DNA of 13,158 nucleotides from Lachnospiraceae bacterium UBA1201 (GTDB taxonomy: Bacteria; Bacillota; Clostridia; Lachnospirales; Lachnospiraceae), in the NCBI GenBank assembly GCA_002309675.1, contig DBXX01000032.1, positions 1,239-14,396 of the forward strand, in the 5' to 3' direction. The position numbers were made by a program, and so were the translations under genes. Shown in pieces: positions 6,130 to 12,994 of this stretch. The stretch's first letter is position 1. Each line of letters begins with the position of its first letter. Below the pieces are notes generated by a model. It made no database searches. It saw only the letters and a program-made list of their open reading frames with translations, and had not been told where the DNA came from.

Positions 6130-6330
6130 GAGGTTGCTGCCCACCGTGGCAGGTTTTCCGCGGAGCGAATGTCAAGTTAGGAAACTGGCGACAAGTCACT
6201 GTACCAAATCATCCGCTTCGGGCGGAAATGACGTGCGGACGGGGCAGCAAGCCTCATATTTTTATGAGTCATGTTGCGACACGCACGGGCAAGTGTACAG
6301 TCACCACTTGTCGTACTGTTAAAAGTACGA
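6130..6330 (+). promoter_or_regulatory. Folded S10 operon leader RNA
   Basis: A long-range stem closes the main domain: GAGG (6130-6133) with CCTC (6252-6255), and TTGCTGCCC (6134-6142) with GGGCAGCAA (6242-6250), 13 bp with one bulged G. Inside lie CCGTGG/CCGCGG (6144-6149, 6158-6163), a weaker stem around TGTC...GACA (near 6167-6192), and TCATCCGC closed by GCGG-AA-ATGA (6209-6231). CTCATA/TATGAG (6253-6258, 6263-6268) shares bases with the closing stem, so the two exclude each other. Two more hairpins follow: CAAGTG/CACTTG (6290-6310) and TCGTACT/AGTACGA (6311-6330), the latter ending two bases before the AGGAGG of rpsJ. This looks like a ribosomal protein leader that senses a protein of its own operon (uL4 does this in E. 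coli), but the ligand here is unknown. Confidence 0.65.
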
Positions 6331-6349
6331 ATAGGAGGCGACTTTTTTT

Positions 6350-6667
6350 ATGGCAAGTCAAGTAATGAGAATCACGTTGAAGGCATACGAGCACCAGTTG
6401 GTGGATCAGTCTGCCGCAAAGATCATCGATACCGCTAAGAAGAGCGGTGCACAGGTAAGCGGACCTGTTCCTCTTCCTACTAAGAAGGAAGTTGTAACGA
6501 TCCTGAGAGCCGTACACAAGTACAAGGACTCCAGAGAGCAGTTCGAGCAGAGAACGCACAAGAGATTGATCGATATCATCGCGCCGAATCAGAAGACCGT
6601 GGATGCACTTTCCCGTCTTGAGATGCCGGCAGGTGTTTACATCGATATCAAGATGAAGACAAAGTAA
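6350..6667 (+). CDS. rpsJ: Ribosomal protein uS10
   Basis: First gene of the S10 cluster, 105 residues, close to the usual 102-105. uS10 sits in the head of the 30S subunit and, as NusE, also joins the NusB antitermination complex. The MRITLKAY start, the HKYKDSREQFE loop and the RLEMPAGVYIDIK end are characteristic. AGGAGG (6333-6338) lies 11 nt before the ATG, directly after a 7-bp hairpin. The gene is followed by an unusually long structured gap before rplC. Confidence 0.98.
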   Translation: MASQVMRITLKAYEHQLVDQSAAKIIDTAKKSGAQVSGPVPLPTKKEVVTILRAVHKYKDSREQFEQRTHKRLIDIIAPNQKTVDALSRLEMPAGVYIDIKMKTK

Positions 6668-6684
6668 TTTGCCGTTCATTGACC

Positions 6685-6795
6685 GAGACTTAAAACGTCT
6701 CACCCAAACAAGTTTATCCGGAACATGATATAGAAGCGTTTTCAAACCCACTTATATCTGACTGTTCTAGGATGATTGCCGTGAAAACGGTAATC
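6685..6795 (+). promoter_or_regulatory. Structured intergenic region between rpsJ and rplC
   Basis: The 157-nt gap holds three inverted repeats: GAGAC/GTCTC (6685-6701), GATATA/TATATC (6727-6732, 6753-6758), and a 9-bp stem GATTGCCGT/ACGGTAATC (6774-6782, 6787-6795) closed by a GAAA tetraloop and containing one G-U pair. The last hairpin ends 15 nt before the AGGAGG of rplC. I see no good promoter and no T-run. It may be an RNA-level control or processing site that sets uS10 apart from the rest of the operon. Confidence 0.5.
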
Positions 6796-6824
6796 CGCTG
6801 TAGATAAAACAGGAGGTAAAACAC

Positions 6825-7463
6825 ATGAAGAAAGCGATTTTAGCTACAAAAGTCGGAATGACTCAGGTCTTCGATGCAGAAGCAGGCGTTCTCATTCCGG
6901 TAACGGTTCTTCAGGCTGGCCCTTGCGTAGTTACGCAGGTTAAGACAGTTGATAAGGACGGTTACGCAGCAGTTCAGGTCGGATTTGTTGACAAGAGAGA
7001 AAAGCTCGTCACAAAGCCGCTTAAGGGTCACTTTGACAAGGCAGGAGTATCCTATAAGAGATACATCCGCGAGCTGAAGCTCGACAACGCTGCCGATTAT
7101 TCCGTAAAGGATGAGATCAAGGCTGACATGTTTGCAGAAGGCGACAAGATCGACGCTACTGCAATTTCAAAGGGTAAAGGATACCAGGGTGCCATCAAGC
7201 GCCACGGCCAGTCCAGAGGACCTATGGGCCATGGTTCCAAGTATCATCGTCATGCGGGTTCCAACGGTCCTGCCACTACGCCCGGTAGAGTATTCAAGGG
7301 TAAGAAGATGGCCGGCCACATGGGAAGCAAGAAGGTTACGATCCAGAATCTCGTAGTTGTACGCGTAGATGCTGAGAAGAACCTGCTTCTGGTTAAGGGT
7401 GCAGTACCCGGCGCCAAGAACGCGCTTGTAACACTGAAGAACACCGTTAAGACGGACAAATAG
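6825..7463 (+). CDS. rplC: Ribosomal protein uL3
   Basis: 212 residues, an early-assembly protein of the 50S subunit whose central loop reaches towards the peptidyl transferase centre. It begins MKKAILATKVGMTQVF, as in other bacteria. The loop carries GPMGHGSKYHRH and TPGRVFKGKKMAGHMG. At the position of the E. coli glutamine methylated by PrmB there is a threonine (GPATTPG), so that modification is not expected. AGGAGG (6811-6816) lies 8 nt before the ATG. The gap to rplD is 27 nt. Confidence 0.98.
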   Translation: MKKAILATKVGMTQVFDAEAGVLIPVTVLQAGPCVVTQVKTVDKDGYAAVQVGFVDKREKLVTKPLKGHFDKAGVSYKRYIRELKLDNAADYSVKDEIKADMFAEGDKIDATAISKGKGYQGAIKRHGQSRGPMGHGSKYHRHAGSNGPATTPGRVFKGKKMAGHMGSKKVTIQNLVVVRVDAEKNLLLVKGAVPGAKNALVTLKNTVKTDK

Positions 7464-7490
7464 TTATATTTGTTGAAAGGAGGCTAACAG

Positions 7491-8111
7491 ATGGCTAAGG
7501 TATCTGTTTACAATATGGAAGGCGCTCAGGTAGGCGAGATCGAATTAAACGACTCCGTATTTGGCGTTGAAGTAAACGAGCATTTGGTAAAGATGGCTGT
7601 TACAAACCAACTGGCCAATTTGCGTCAGGGCACACAGAAGGCTAAGACCCGTTCGGAAGTTTCCGGCGGCGGAAAGAAGCCTTGGAGACAGAAGGGAACC
7701 GGTCACGCTCGTCAGGGTTCCATCCGCGCACCTCAGTGGAAGGGCGGCGGCATGGTATTCGCACCCGTACCGAGAGAATATTCCTTCAAGTTGAATAAGA
7801 AAGAGAAGAGAGCGGCTCTTAAGTCTGCACTTTCTTCTAAGGTTGCGGATCAGAAGTTCATCGTTCTTGATCAGCTCGTAATGGATGAGATCAAGACGAA
7901 GAAGTTCGCTCAGATCATGGCTAACCTGAAGCTGGATAAGGCTCTGGTAGTTCTTGCAGACAACGATGCAAACGTTGTTAAGTCCGCTAAGAACATCCCG
8001 ACCGTTAAGACAGCTCTTACAAACACGATCAATGTATTTGATATCCTTAAGTATGACACCGTTGTTGCCACAAAGGCTGCAGTTGAGAAGATCGAGGAGG
8101 TATATGCGTAA
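7491..8111 (+). CDS. rplD: Ribosomal protein uL4
   Basis: 206 residues. uL4 lines the narrow part of the peptide exit tunnel of the 50S subunit. The tunnel loop is intact: GGGKKPWRQKGTGHARQGS (59-77), with wild-type-like residues where macrolide resistance changes are known in other species. In E. coli this protein represses its own operon through the S10 leader; whether that holds here is unknown, although a folded leader precedes rpsJ. AAAGGAGG (7476-7483) lies 7 nt before the ATG. The stop codon shares one base with the rplW start (TAATG). Confidence 0.98.
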   Translation: MAKVSVYNMEGAQVGEIELNDSVFGVEVNEHLVKMAVTNQLANLRQGTQKAKTRSEVSGGGKKPWRQKGTGHARQGSIRAPQWKGGGMVFAPVPREYSFKLNKKEKRAALKSALSSKVADQKFIVLDQLVMDEIKTKKFAQIMANLKLDKALVVLADNDANVVKSAKNIPTVKTALTNTINVFDILKYDTVVATKAAVEKIEEVYA

Positions 8112-8422
8112 TGGCTGACATTAAATATTATGACGTGATCCTCAAGCCTGTTGTAACCGAGAAGAGCATGAATGCTATGGCGGAGAAGAAGTACACCTTC
8201 CTCGTTCATCCGGATGCAAATAAGGTTATGATCGCCGAGGCTGTTGAGAAGATGTTCCCCGGCACAAAGGTTGCAAGCGTGAATACCATGAACCTGGACG
8301 GTAAGACCCGTCGTCGTTCATCCATCCGCGGTGTGATCTTCGGCAAGACCGCTAAGATGAAGAAAGCGATCGTTAAGCTGACCGAAGACAGCGCTGAGAT
8401 CGAGGTATTCCAGGGTCTGTAA
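8111..8422 (+). CDS. rplW: Ribosomal protein uL23
   Basis: 103 residues, slightly longer than the 95-100 usual in related bacteria. uL23 lies at the exit of the 50S tunnel and docks trigger factor and SRP. The YDVILKPVVTEKSM start and the GKTRRRSSIRG basic loop are typical. Its ATG overlaps the rplD stop by one base and its AGGAGG (8095-8100) lies inside rplD, which points to translational coupling. Confidence 0.97.
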   Translation: MADIKYYDVILKPVVTEKSMNAMAEKKYTFLVHPDANKVMIAEAVEKMFPGTKVASVNTMNLDGKTRRRSSIRGVIFGKTAKMKKAIVKLTEDSAEIEVFQGL

Positions 8423-8483
8423 TACATTGCCCGTAAGGACATAGGACCCAAGGTATTCGCAATAAAGCGAGATAATAAATGAA

Positions 8484-8510
8484 CCCGGATGAAGAAAAGC
8501 CGGGGGTTTT
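8484..8510 (+). promoter_or_regulatory. Small hairpin with T-run upstream of rplB
   Basis: CCCGG (8484-8488) can pair with CCGGG (8500-8504), followed by GGTTTT. It lies in a 104-nt gap between rplW and rplB, just before the AAAGGAG of rplB. The stem is short and the T-run is four long, so at most it would be a weak attenuator or processing site. Nothing else recognisable lies in this gap. Confidence 0.3.
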
Positions 8511-8526
8511 GAAAGGAGTAACAACC

Positions 8527-9369
8527 ATGGGAATTAAGAAATATACCCCATATACACCTTCCAGACGTAACATGACAGGCTCCGATTTCGCGGAGATCAC
8601 AAAGACCGTTCCCGAGAAGTCACTGCTCGTTTCTCTTAAGAAGAACGCAGGCCGTAACGCTCAGGGTAAGATCACTGTCAGACATCGCGGTGGTGGAAAT
8701 AGAAGAAAGTACAGAATCATTGATTTCAAGAGAAACAAAGACGGTATCCCCGCAAAGGTAGTTGCGATTGAGTACGATCCGAACCGTACAGCTAACATCG
8801 CCCTGATCTGCTACGCAGACGGCGCTAAGGCTTACATCCTGGCTCCTCAGGGCCTGGAAGTCGGCATGACCGTTAACAGCGGTGCTCAGGCCGAGGCTAG
8901 AATCGGTAACGCTCTTCCTTTGAGCGAGATCCCGGTAGGTACCAACGTACACAACATCGAGCTTTATCCCGGTGCAGGCGCTCAGCTGGTTCGTTCCGCA
9001 GGCGTTTCCGCACAGCTCATGGCAAAGGAAGGTAAGTACGCTACACTGCGTCTGCCGTCCGGCGAGATGAGAATGGTTTCCGGCCTTTGCAAGGCTACGA
9101 TCGGTACCGTAGGTAATGCAGACCACAGCCTCATCAATATCGGTAAGGCAGGTCGTAAGAGACATATGGGTATCCGTCCTACCGTTCGTGGTTCCGTAAT
9201 GAACCCTAACGATCACCCGCACGGCGGTGGTGAAGGTAAGTGTGGTATCGGTCGTCCCGGTCCCAGCACTCCTTGGGGCAAGCCTGCTCTTGGTCTTAAG
9301 ACCAGAAAGAAGAACAAGCAGTCCAACAAGCTGATCGTAAGAAGACGCGACGGCAAGGCACTCAAGTAA
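8527..9369 (+). CDS. rplB: Ribosomal protein uL2
   Basis: 280 residues (usual 273-280). uL2 is one of the most conserved 50S proteins, needed for subunit joining and close to the peptidyl transferase centre. The DHPHGGGEGK box is intact with His230, the equivalent of E. coli His229. The ATG at 8527 is chosen because AAAGGAG (8512-8518) precedes it by 8 nt and the protein then begins MGIKKYTPYTPSRR as in the family. An in-frame ATG at 8479 would add 16 unrelated residues. Confidence 0.98.
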   Translation: MGIKKYTPYTPSRRNMTGSDFAEITKTVPEKSLLVSLKKNAGRNAQGKITVRHRGGGNRRKYRIIDFKRNKDGIPAKVVAIEYDPNRTANIALICYADGAKAYILAPQGLEVGMTVNSGAQAEARIGNALPLSEIPVGTNVHNIELYPGAGAQLVRSAGVSAQLMAKEGKYATLRLPSGEMRMVSGLCKATIGTVGNADHSLINIGKAGRKRHMGIRPTVRGSVMNPNDHPHGGGEGKCGIGRPGPSTPWGKPALGLKTRKKNKQSNKLIVRRRDGKALK

Positions 9370-9394
9370 TTCGAGATAGGAGGATAAAAATCAT

Positions 9395-9673
9395 ATGGCT
9401 CGTTCACTTAAAAAAGGACCGTTCGCAGATGCACACCTTCTGAAGAAGGTCGATGCTATGAACGCTGCCGGCGACAAGTCTGTTATCAAGACCTGGTCCC
9501 GCCGTTCGACCATCTTCCCGCAGATGCTTGGTCATACAATCGCAGTTCATGATGGTAGAAAGCATATTCCGGTATATGTTACCGAGGATATGGTTGGTCA
9601 CAAGTTGGGAGAATTCGTTGCTACCAGAACCTACAGAGGTCACGGCAAGGACGAAAAGAAATCACGTAAGTAA
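9395..9673 (+). CDS. rpsS: Ribosomal protein uS19
   Basis: 92 residues, standard length. uS19 lies in the head of the 30S subunit near uS13 and contacts the A-site finger of the large subunit. MARSLKKGPF, the KTWSRRSTIFP box and the TRTYRGHGK end identify it. AGGAGG (9378-9383) lies 11 nt before the ATG. The gap to rplV is 20 nt. Confidence 0.98.
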   Translation: MARSLKKGPFADAHLLKKVDAMNAAGDKSVIKTWSRRSTIFPQMLGHTIAVHDGRKHIPVYVTEDMVGHKLGEFVATRTYRGHGKDEKKSRK

Positions 9674-9693
9674 TTGAAAGGAGGTTACTTCCA

Positions 9694-10080
9694 ATGGCGA
9701 AAGGACATAGATCCAAAATCAAGAGAGAAAGAAACGCACAGAAGGATAATAGACCTTCAGCTAAGTTATCTTACGCCAGAATATCCGCACAGAAGGCTTG
9801 CTTCGTGCTGGATGCCATCAGAGGCAAAGATGTAAAGTCAGCGATCGGTATCCTGACTTACAATCCCAGATATGCTTCTTCTGTTATTTTAAAGCTTCTG
9901 AATTCTGCTATTGCTAACGCAGAGAACAACAATGGCATGAATCCGGAGAAACTGTTTATAGAGGAGTGCTTTGCTAACCAGGGCCCGACTATGAAGAGAA
10001 TGCATCCCAGAGCGCAGGGTAGAGCTTACGGTATCTTAAAGAGAGTAAGCCACATCACCATCGTGCTCAATGAAAGATAG
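9694..10080 (+). CDS. rplV: Ribosomal protein uL22
   Basis: 128 residues, against about 110-113 in E. coli and B. subtilis. The extra part is a basic N-terminal tail, MAKGHRSKIKRERN, which I recall as typical of Lachnospiraceae uL22. The protein binds 23S rRNA, and its long beta hairpin (PTMKRMHPRAQGRAYGILKR) lines the peptide exit tunnel opposite uL4. That hairpin has no insertion or deletion of the kind linked with macrolide resistance. AAAGGAGG precedes the ATG by 9 nt, and the stop overlaps the rpsC ribosome binding site. Confidence 0.97.
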   Translation: MAKGHRSKIKRERNAQKDNRPSAKLSYARISAQKACFVLDAIRGKDVKSAIGILTYNPRYASSVILKLLNSAIANAENNNGMNPEKLFIEECFANQGPTMKRMHPRAQGRAYGILKRVSHITIVLNER

Positions 10081-10089
10081 GAGGAGAAT

Positions 10090-10746
10090 ATGGGACAGAA
10101 AGTTAATCCTCACGGCCTGAGAGTCGGTATCATCAAGGATTGGGAGTCTAAGTGGTATGCTGATGCAAACTTCGCAGACTGCCTGGTTGAAGATTATAAC
10201 ATCCGTAAGTGCCTGAAAGAGAAGCTTTTCGGCGCAGGCATTTCCAAGATCGAGATCGAGAGATCTACAGACCGCGTTAAGGTTATCATCTATACTGCAA
10301 AGCCCGGTATCGTTATCGGTAAGGGCGGCGCTGATATTGAGAAGTTGAAGAATGAAGTTCAGAAGCTGACAAAGAATAAGCTCTTTGTTGACATCAAGGA
10401 AGTTAAGAGACCTGACCGCGAAGCTCAGCTTGTAGCAGAGAACATCGCAGCACAGCTCGAGAACCGTATCTCATTCCGTCGTGCTATGAAGTCTAGCATG
10501 AGCCGTGCAATGAAGTCCGGTATCCTTGGTATCAAGACTGCCTGCTCCGGTCGTCTGGGCGGCGCAGATATTGCTCGTACAGAATTCTACAGCGAGGGAA
10601 CCATCCCGCTTCAGACACTTCGTGCCGATATCGATTACGGTTTCGCTGAGGCAGACACCACCTACGGTAAGGTAGGCGTTAAGGTCTGGATCTATAAGGG
10701 CGAAGTCCTTCCGGTTAAGGCTTCTAAGGAAGGAGGAGCAAAATAA
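10090..10746 (+). CDS. rpsC: Ribosomal protein uS3
   Basis: 218 residues, typical. uS3 forms part of the mRNA entry site of the 30S subunit. The MGQKVNPHGLRVGI start, the KH domain with its GKGG loop at 77-80, and the C-terminal domain ending in GYGKVGVKVWIYKGEVLP-like sequence are all present. AGGAGG (10079-10084) overlaps the rplV stop codon and lies 5 nt before the ATG, so translation is probably coupled. Confidence 0.98.
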   Translation: MGQKVNPHGLRVGIIKDWESKWYADANFADCLVEDYNIRKCLKEKLFGAGISKIEIERSTDRVKVIIYTAKPGIVIGKGGADIEKLKNEVQKLTKNKLFVDIKEVKRPDREAQLVAENIAAQLENRISFRRAMKSSMSRAMKSGILGIKTACSGRLGGADIARTEFYSEGTIPLQTLRADIDYGFAEADTTYGKVGVKVWIYKGEVLPVKASKEGGAK

Positions 10747-10747
10747 T

Positions 10748-11185
10748 ATGTTAATGCCTAAAAGAGTTAAGCACCGTAAGCAGTTCCGTGGAACTATGGC
10801 TGGTAAGGCGCTTAGAGGAAATAAGATCAGTAACGGTGAGTACGGTTTGGTATCTCTTGATCCCTGCTGGATCAAGTCCAACCAGATCGAGGCAGCCCGT
10901 GTCGCTATGACACGTTATATCAAGCGTGGTGGTAAGGTTTGGATCAAGATCTTCCCCGATAAGCCCGTAACGGCAAAGCCTGCCGAGACTCGAATGGGTT
11001 CCGGTAAAGGTGCGCTTGAGTACTGGGTAGCTGTAGTTAAGCCCGGCCGTGTGATGTTCGAGATCGCAGGTGTTCCGGAAGATGTTGCAAAGGAAGCGCT
11101 TCGTCTTGCAATGCACAAGTTGCCTTGCAGATGTAAGATCGTATCCCGCGCAGACTTAGAAGGCGGTGATAACAGTGAAGAATAA
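10748..11185 (+). CDS. rplP: Ribosomal protein uL16
   Basis: 145 residues, typical. uL16 is a late-assembly 50S protein that helps place tRNA in the A site. The ATG at 10748 gives MLMPKRVKHRKQ, matching the MLxPKR start of the family, and has AGGAGG (10731-10736) 11 nt upstream. An ATG two codons later (10754) is too far from that site. RMGSGKGALEYWVAVVKPGR is the conserved core. The first base of the start lies one base after the rpsC stop, and the 3' end overlaps rpmC by 11 nt. Confidence 0.98.
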   Translation: MLMPKRVKHRKQFRGTMAGKALRGNKISNGEYGLVSLDPCWIKSNQIEAARVAMTRYIKRGGKVWIKIFPDKPVTAKPAETRMGSGKGALEYWVAVVKPGRVMFEIAGVPEDVAKEALRLAMHKLPCRCKIVSRADLEGGDNSEE

Positions 11186-11381
11186 TATCGTAAACGACTT
11201 GAGAGCTAAATCGATCGCAGATCTGCAGGATGAACTCGTATCTGCGAAGAAAGAACTGTTCAACTTGAGATTCCAGAACGCTACTAATCAGTTGGATAAC
11301 ACGAGCCGGATCAAGGAAGTTCGTAAGAACATCGCTAAGATTCAAACCGTTATCACTGAGAAGGCTAAGATCGCTGAATAA
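11175..11381 (+). CDS. rpmC: Ribosomal protein uL29
   Basis: 68 residues. This small two-helix protein sits by the tunnel exit next to uL23. The LRAKSIADLQDEL and KKELFNLRFQNAT segments identify it. I choose the GTG at 11175 because AAGG (11159-11162), inside rplP, is then at a workable distance and the product begins MKNNIVNDLR as relatives do. A GTG at 11166 would sit only 3 nt from that site and add three residues. The start lies inside rplP, and its ribosome binding site is the weakest in the operon. Confidence 0.95.
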   Translation: MKNNIVNDLRAKSIADLQDELVSAKKELFNLRFQNATNQLDNTSRIKEVRKNIAKIQTVITEKAKIAE

Positions 11382-11404
11382 TCCCGGGAAGGAGGAACTT
11401 TAAT

Positions 11405-11659
11405 ATGGAAAGAAATTTAAGAAAGACCCGTACTGGGAAGGTTGTCAGCAACAAGATGGATAAGACCATCGTTGTAGCCGTAGAAGACAATGTAAAGCAT
11501 CCTCTTTACAAGAAGATCGTTAAGAGAACATATAAGTTAAAGGCTCATGACGAGGAGAATGCATGCGGTATCGGTGACACAGTTAAGGTAATGGAAACAA
11601 GACCTCTGTCCAAGGATAAGAGATGGAGACTGGTTGAGATTATCGAGAAGGCGAAATAA
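11405..11659 (+). CDS. rpsQ: Ribosomal protein uS17
   Basis: 84 residues, standard length. uS17 is an OB-fold protein and a primary binder of 16S rRNA that helps nucleate 30S assembly. RKTRTGKVVSNKMDKTIVV and ETRPLSKDKRWRLVEI are characteristic. AAGGAGG (11389-11395) lies 9 nt before the ATG. A 42-nt gap with a small hairpin separates it from rplN. Confidence 0.98.
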   Translation: MERNLRKTRTGKVVSNKMDKTIVVAVEDNVKHPLYKKIVKRTYKLKAHDEENACGIGDTVKVMETRPLSKDKRWRLVEIIEKAK

Positions 11660-11667
11660 TCGAGACA

Positions 11668-11684
11668 CCCGGCTTTATGTCGGG
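11668..11684 (+). other. Small hairpin before rplN
   Basis: CCCGGC (11668-11673) pairs with GTCGGG (11679-11684), 6 bp including one G-U, with a 5-nt loop, three bases before the AAAGGAG of rplN. No T-run follows. It lies where the S10 and spc operons meet in bacteria that keep them separate, so it may be a processing or translational control site. Confidence 0.35.
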
Positions 11685-11701
11685 ATGAAAGGAGATTCAA
11701 G

Positions 11702-12070
11702 ATGATTCAGCAGGAAACCCGATTGAAGGTCGCTGACAACACCGGTGCCAAGGAACTCCTTTGCATCAGAGTTTTGGGCGGTTCTACAAGAAGATATGCA
11801 GCTATCGGCGACGTGATCGTTGCGTCCGTTAAAGATGCAACACCCGGCGGCGTTGTTAAAAAGGGCGATGTTGTTAAGGCTGTCGTAGTTCGTACAGTTA
11901 AAGGCGCACATCGTAAGGATGGTTCTTACATCCGTTTCGATGATAACGCAGCAGTTATCATTAAGGAAGATAAGAACCCCAGAGGTACCCGTATTTTCGG
12001 ACCGGTTGCCAGAGAGCTTCGTGAGAAGCAGTTCATGAAGATCGTATCTTTGGCACCCGAAGTATTATAA
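11702..12070 (+). CDS. rplN: Ribosomal protein uL14
   Basis: 122 residues, exactly the usual length. uL14 sits at the subunit interface of the 50S subunit and forms bridge B8; it is also the docking site of the silencing factor RsfS. MIQQETRLKVADNTGAKE and the GTRIFGPVARELR end are diagnostic. The ribosome binding site AAAGGAG (11688-11694) is 7 nt before the ATG. It is the first gene of the spc operon in bacteria where that is a separate unit. Confidence 0.98.
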   Translation: MIQQETRLKVADNTGAKELLCIRVLGGSTRRYAAIGDVIVASVKDATPGGVVKKGDVVKAVVVRTVKGAHRKDGSYIRFDDNAAVIIKEDKNPRGTRIFGPVARELREKQFMKIVSLAPEVL

Positions 12071-12082
12071 GGAGGTGGCGAT

Positions 12083-12409
12083 TTGGCTGCAAAGATTAAA
12101 AAAGGTGATACCGTACGCGTGATCGCCGGAGCAGAAAAAGATAAAGAAGGCAAAGTCCTGGAAGTTAAGGACGGAGCCGTTAAGGTTGAAGGTATCAACA
12201 TGGTCACCAAGCATATGAAGCAGAACCCCGGCAATCCGAACGGCGGTATCGTGACCAAAGAGGCCTTTATCGATGCCTCCAATGTTATGTTGGTTGTTGG
12301 TAAGGACGCAGTTCGCGTCGGCTTCAAGGTTGAGAACGGTCTTAAGTATCGTATCAACAAGAAGAACGGTGAAGTGATCGACATCGTTTCGACCGCTAAG
12401 AAGAACTAA
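12083..12409 (+). CDS. rplX: Ribosomal protein uL24
   Basis: 108 residues, starting with TTG. AAGGAGG (12069-12075) overlaps the rplN stop and lies 7 nt before this TTG, and no ATG is available nearby. uL24 is one of the first proteins to bind 23S rRNA. The KOW motif near the N-terminus (IKKGDTVRVIAGAEKDKEG) and NPGNPNGGIVTKEAF identify it. A TTG start in so highly expressed a gene may tune its level. Confidence 0.97.
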   Translation: MAAKIKKGDTVRVIAGAEKDKEGKVLEVKDGAVKVEGINMVTKHMKQNPGNPNGGIVTKEAFIDASNVMLVVGKDAVRVGFKVENGLKYRINKKNGEVIDIVSTAKKN

Positions 12410-12434
12410 GCATTTTGGAGAGGAGGTCCGAACT

Positions 12435-12977
12435 TTGAGTAGTAGATTAAAAGATTTTTATGCTAGCGAGGTCGTTCCCGCTATGATTAAAGAGTTCGGC
12501 TACAAGAACATTATGGAAGTTCCGAAGCTCGACAAGATCGTGATCAATCGCGGTGTTGGTGAAGCAAGAGAGAATGCTAAGGTTCTGGATGTAGCTGTTA
12601 AAGAATTGGAGACGATCGCAGGACAGAAGGCCGTTGTTACAAAGGCTAAGAAGTCCGTTGCGAACTTCAAAGTCAGAGAAGGCATGCAGATCGGTTGCAA
12701 GGTAACCCTTCGCGGCGACAGAATGTATGAATTCCTGGATCGTTTGGTAAACCTGTCATTGCCTCGTGTGCGTGACTTCAGAGGTGTTAACCCGAACTCC
12801 TTCGACGGAAGAGGTAACTACGCTCTCGGTATCCGCGAGCAGCTCATTTTCCCTGAGATCGAGTATGATAAGGTTGACAAGACCCGTGGTATGGACATTA
12901 TCGTTGTAACGACTGCTAAGACTGACGCTGAAGCGCGTAAGCTGTTAGAGCTGTTCAACATGCCCTTTCAGAAGTGA
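12435..12977 (+). CDS. rplE: Ribosomal protein uL5
   Basis: 180 residues, standard length. uL5 binds 5S rRNA in the central protuberance and contacts the P-site tRNA. The product begins at TTG (12435), with AGGAGG (12421-12426) 8 nt upstream, and the next residues SSRLKDFYASEV match the family N-terminus. KLDKIVINRGVGEA and the conserved LPRVRDFRGV and GNYALGIREQ segments are intact. Confidence 0.98.
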   Translation: MSSRLKDFYASEVVPAMIKEFGYKNIMEVPKLDKIVINRGVGEARENAKVLDVAVKELETIAGQKAVVTKAKKSVANFKVREGMQIGCKVTLRGDRMYEFLDRLVNLSLPRVRDFRGVNPNSFDGRGNYALGIREQLIFPEIEYDKVDKTRGMDIIVVTTAKTDAEARKLLELFNMPFQK

Positions 12978-12994
12978 TCAGGAGGTAGATTTTC

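Noticed and set aside
6679..6734. Internal promoter between rpsJ and rplC (TTGACC, TATAGA)
   Set aside because: The two boxes are about 44 bp apart, far from the 16-18 bp needed, and no partner box fits either.
8479..8526. N-terminal extension of uL2 from the ATG at 8479
   Set aside because: The 16 extra residues are not found in the family, and AAAGGAG at 8512-8518 points to the ATG at 8527.
11166..11174. Upstream GTG start of rpmC
   Set aside because: It lies only 3 nt from the available AAGG site and adds residues not typical of uL29.
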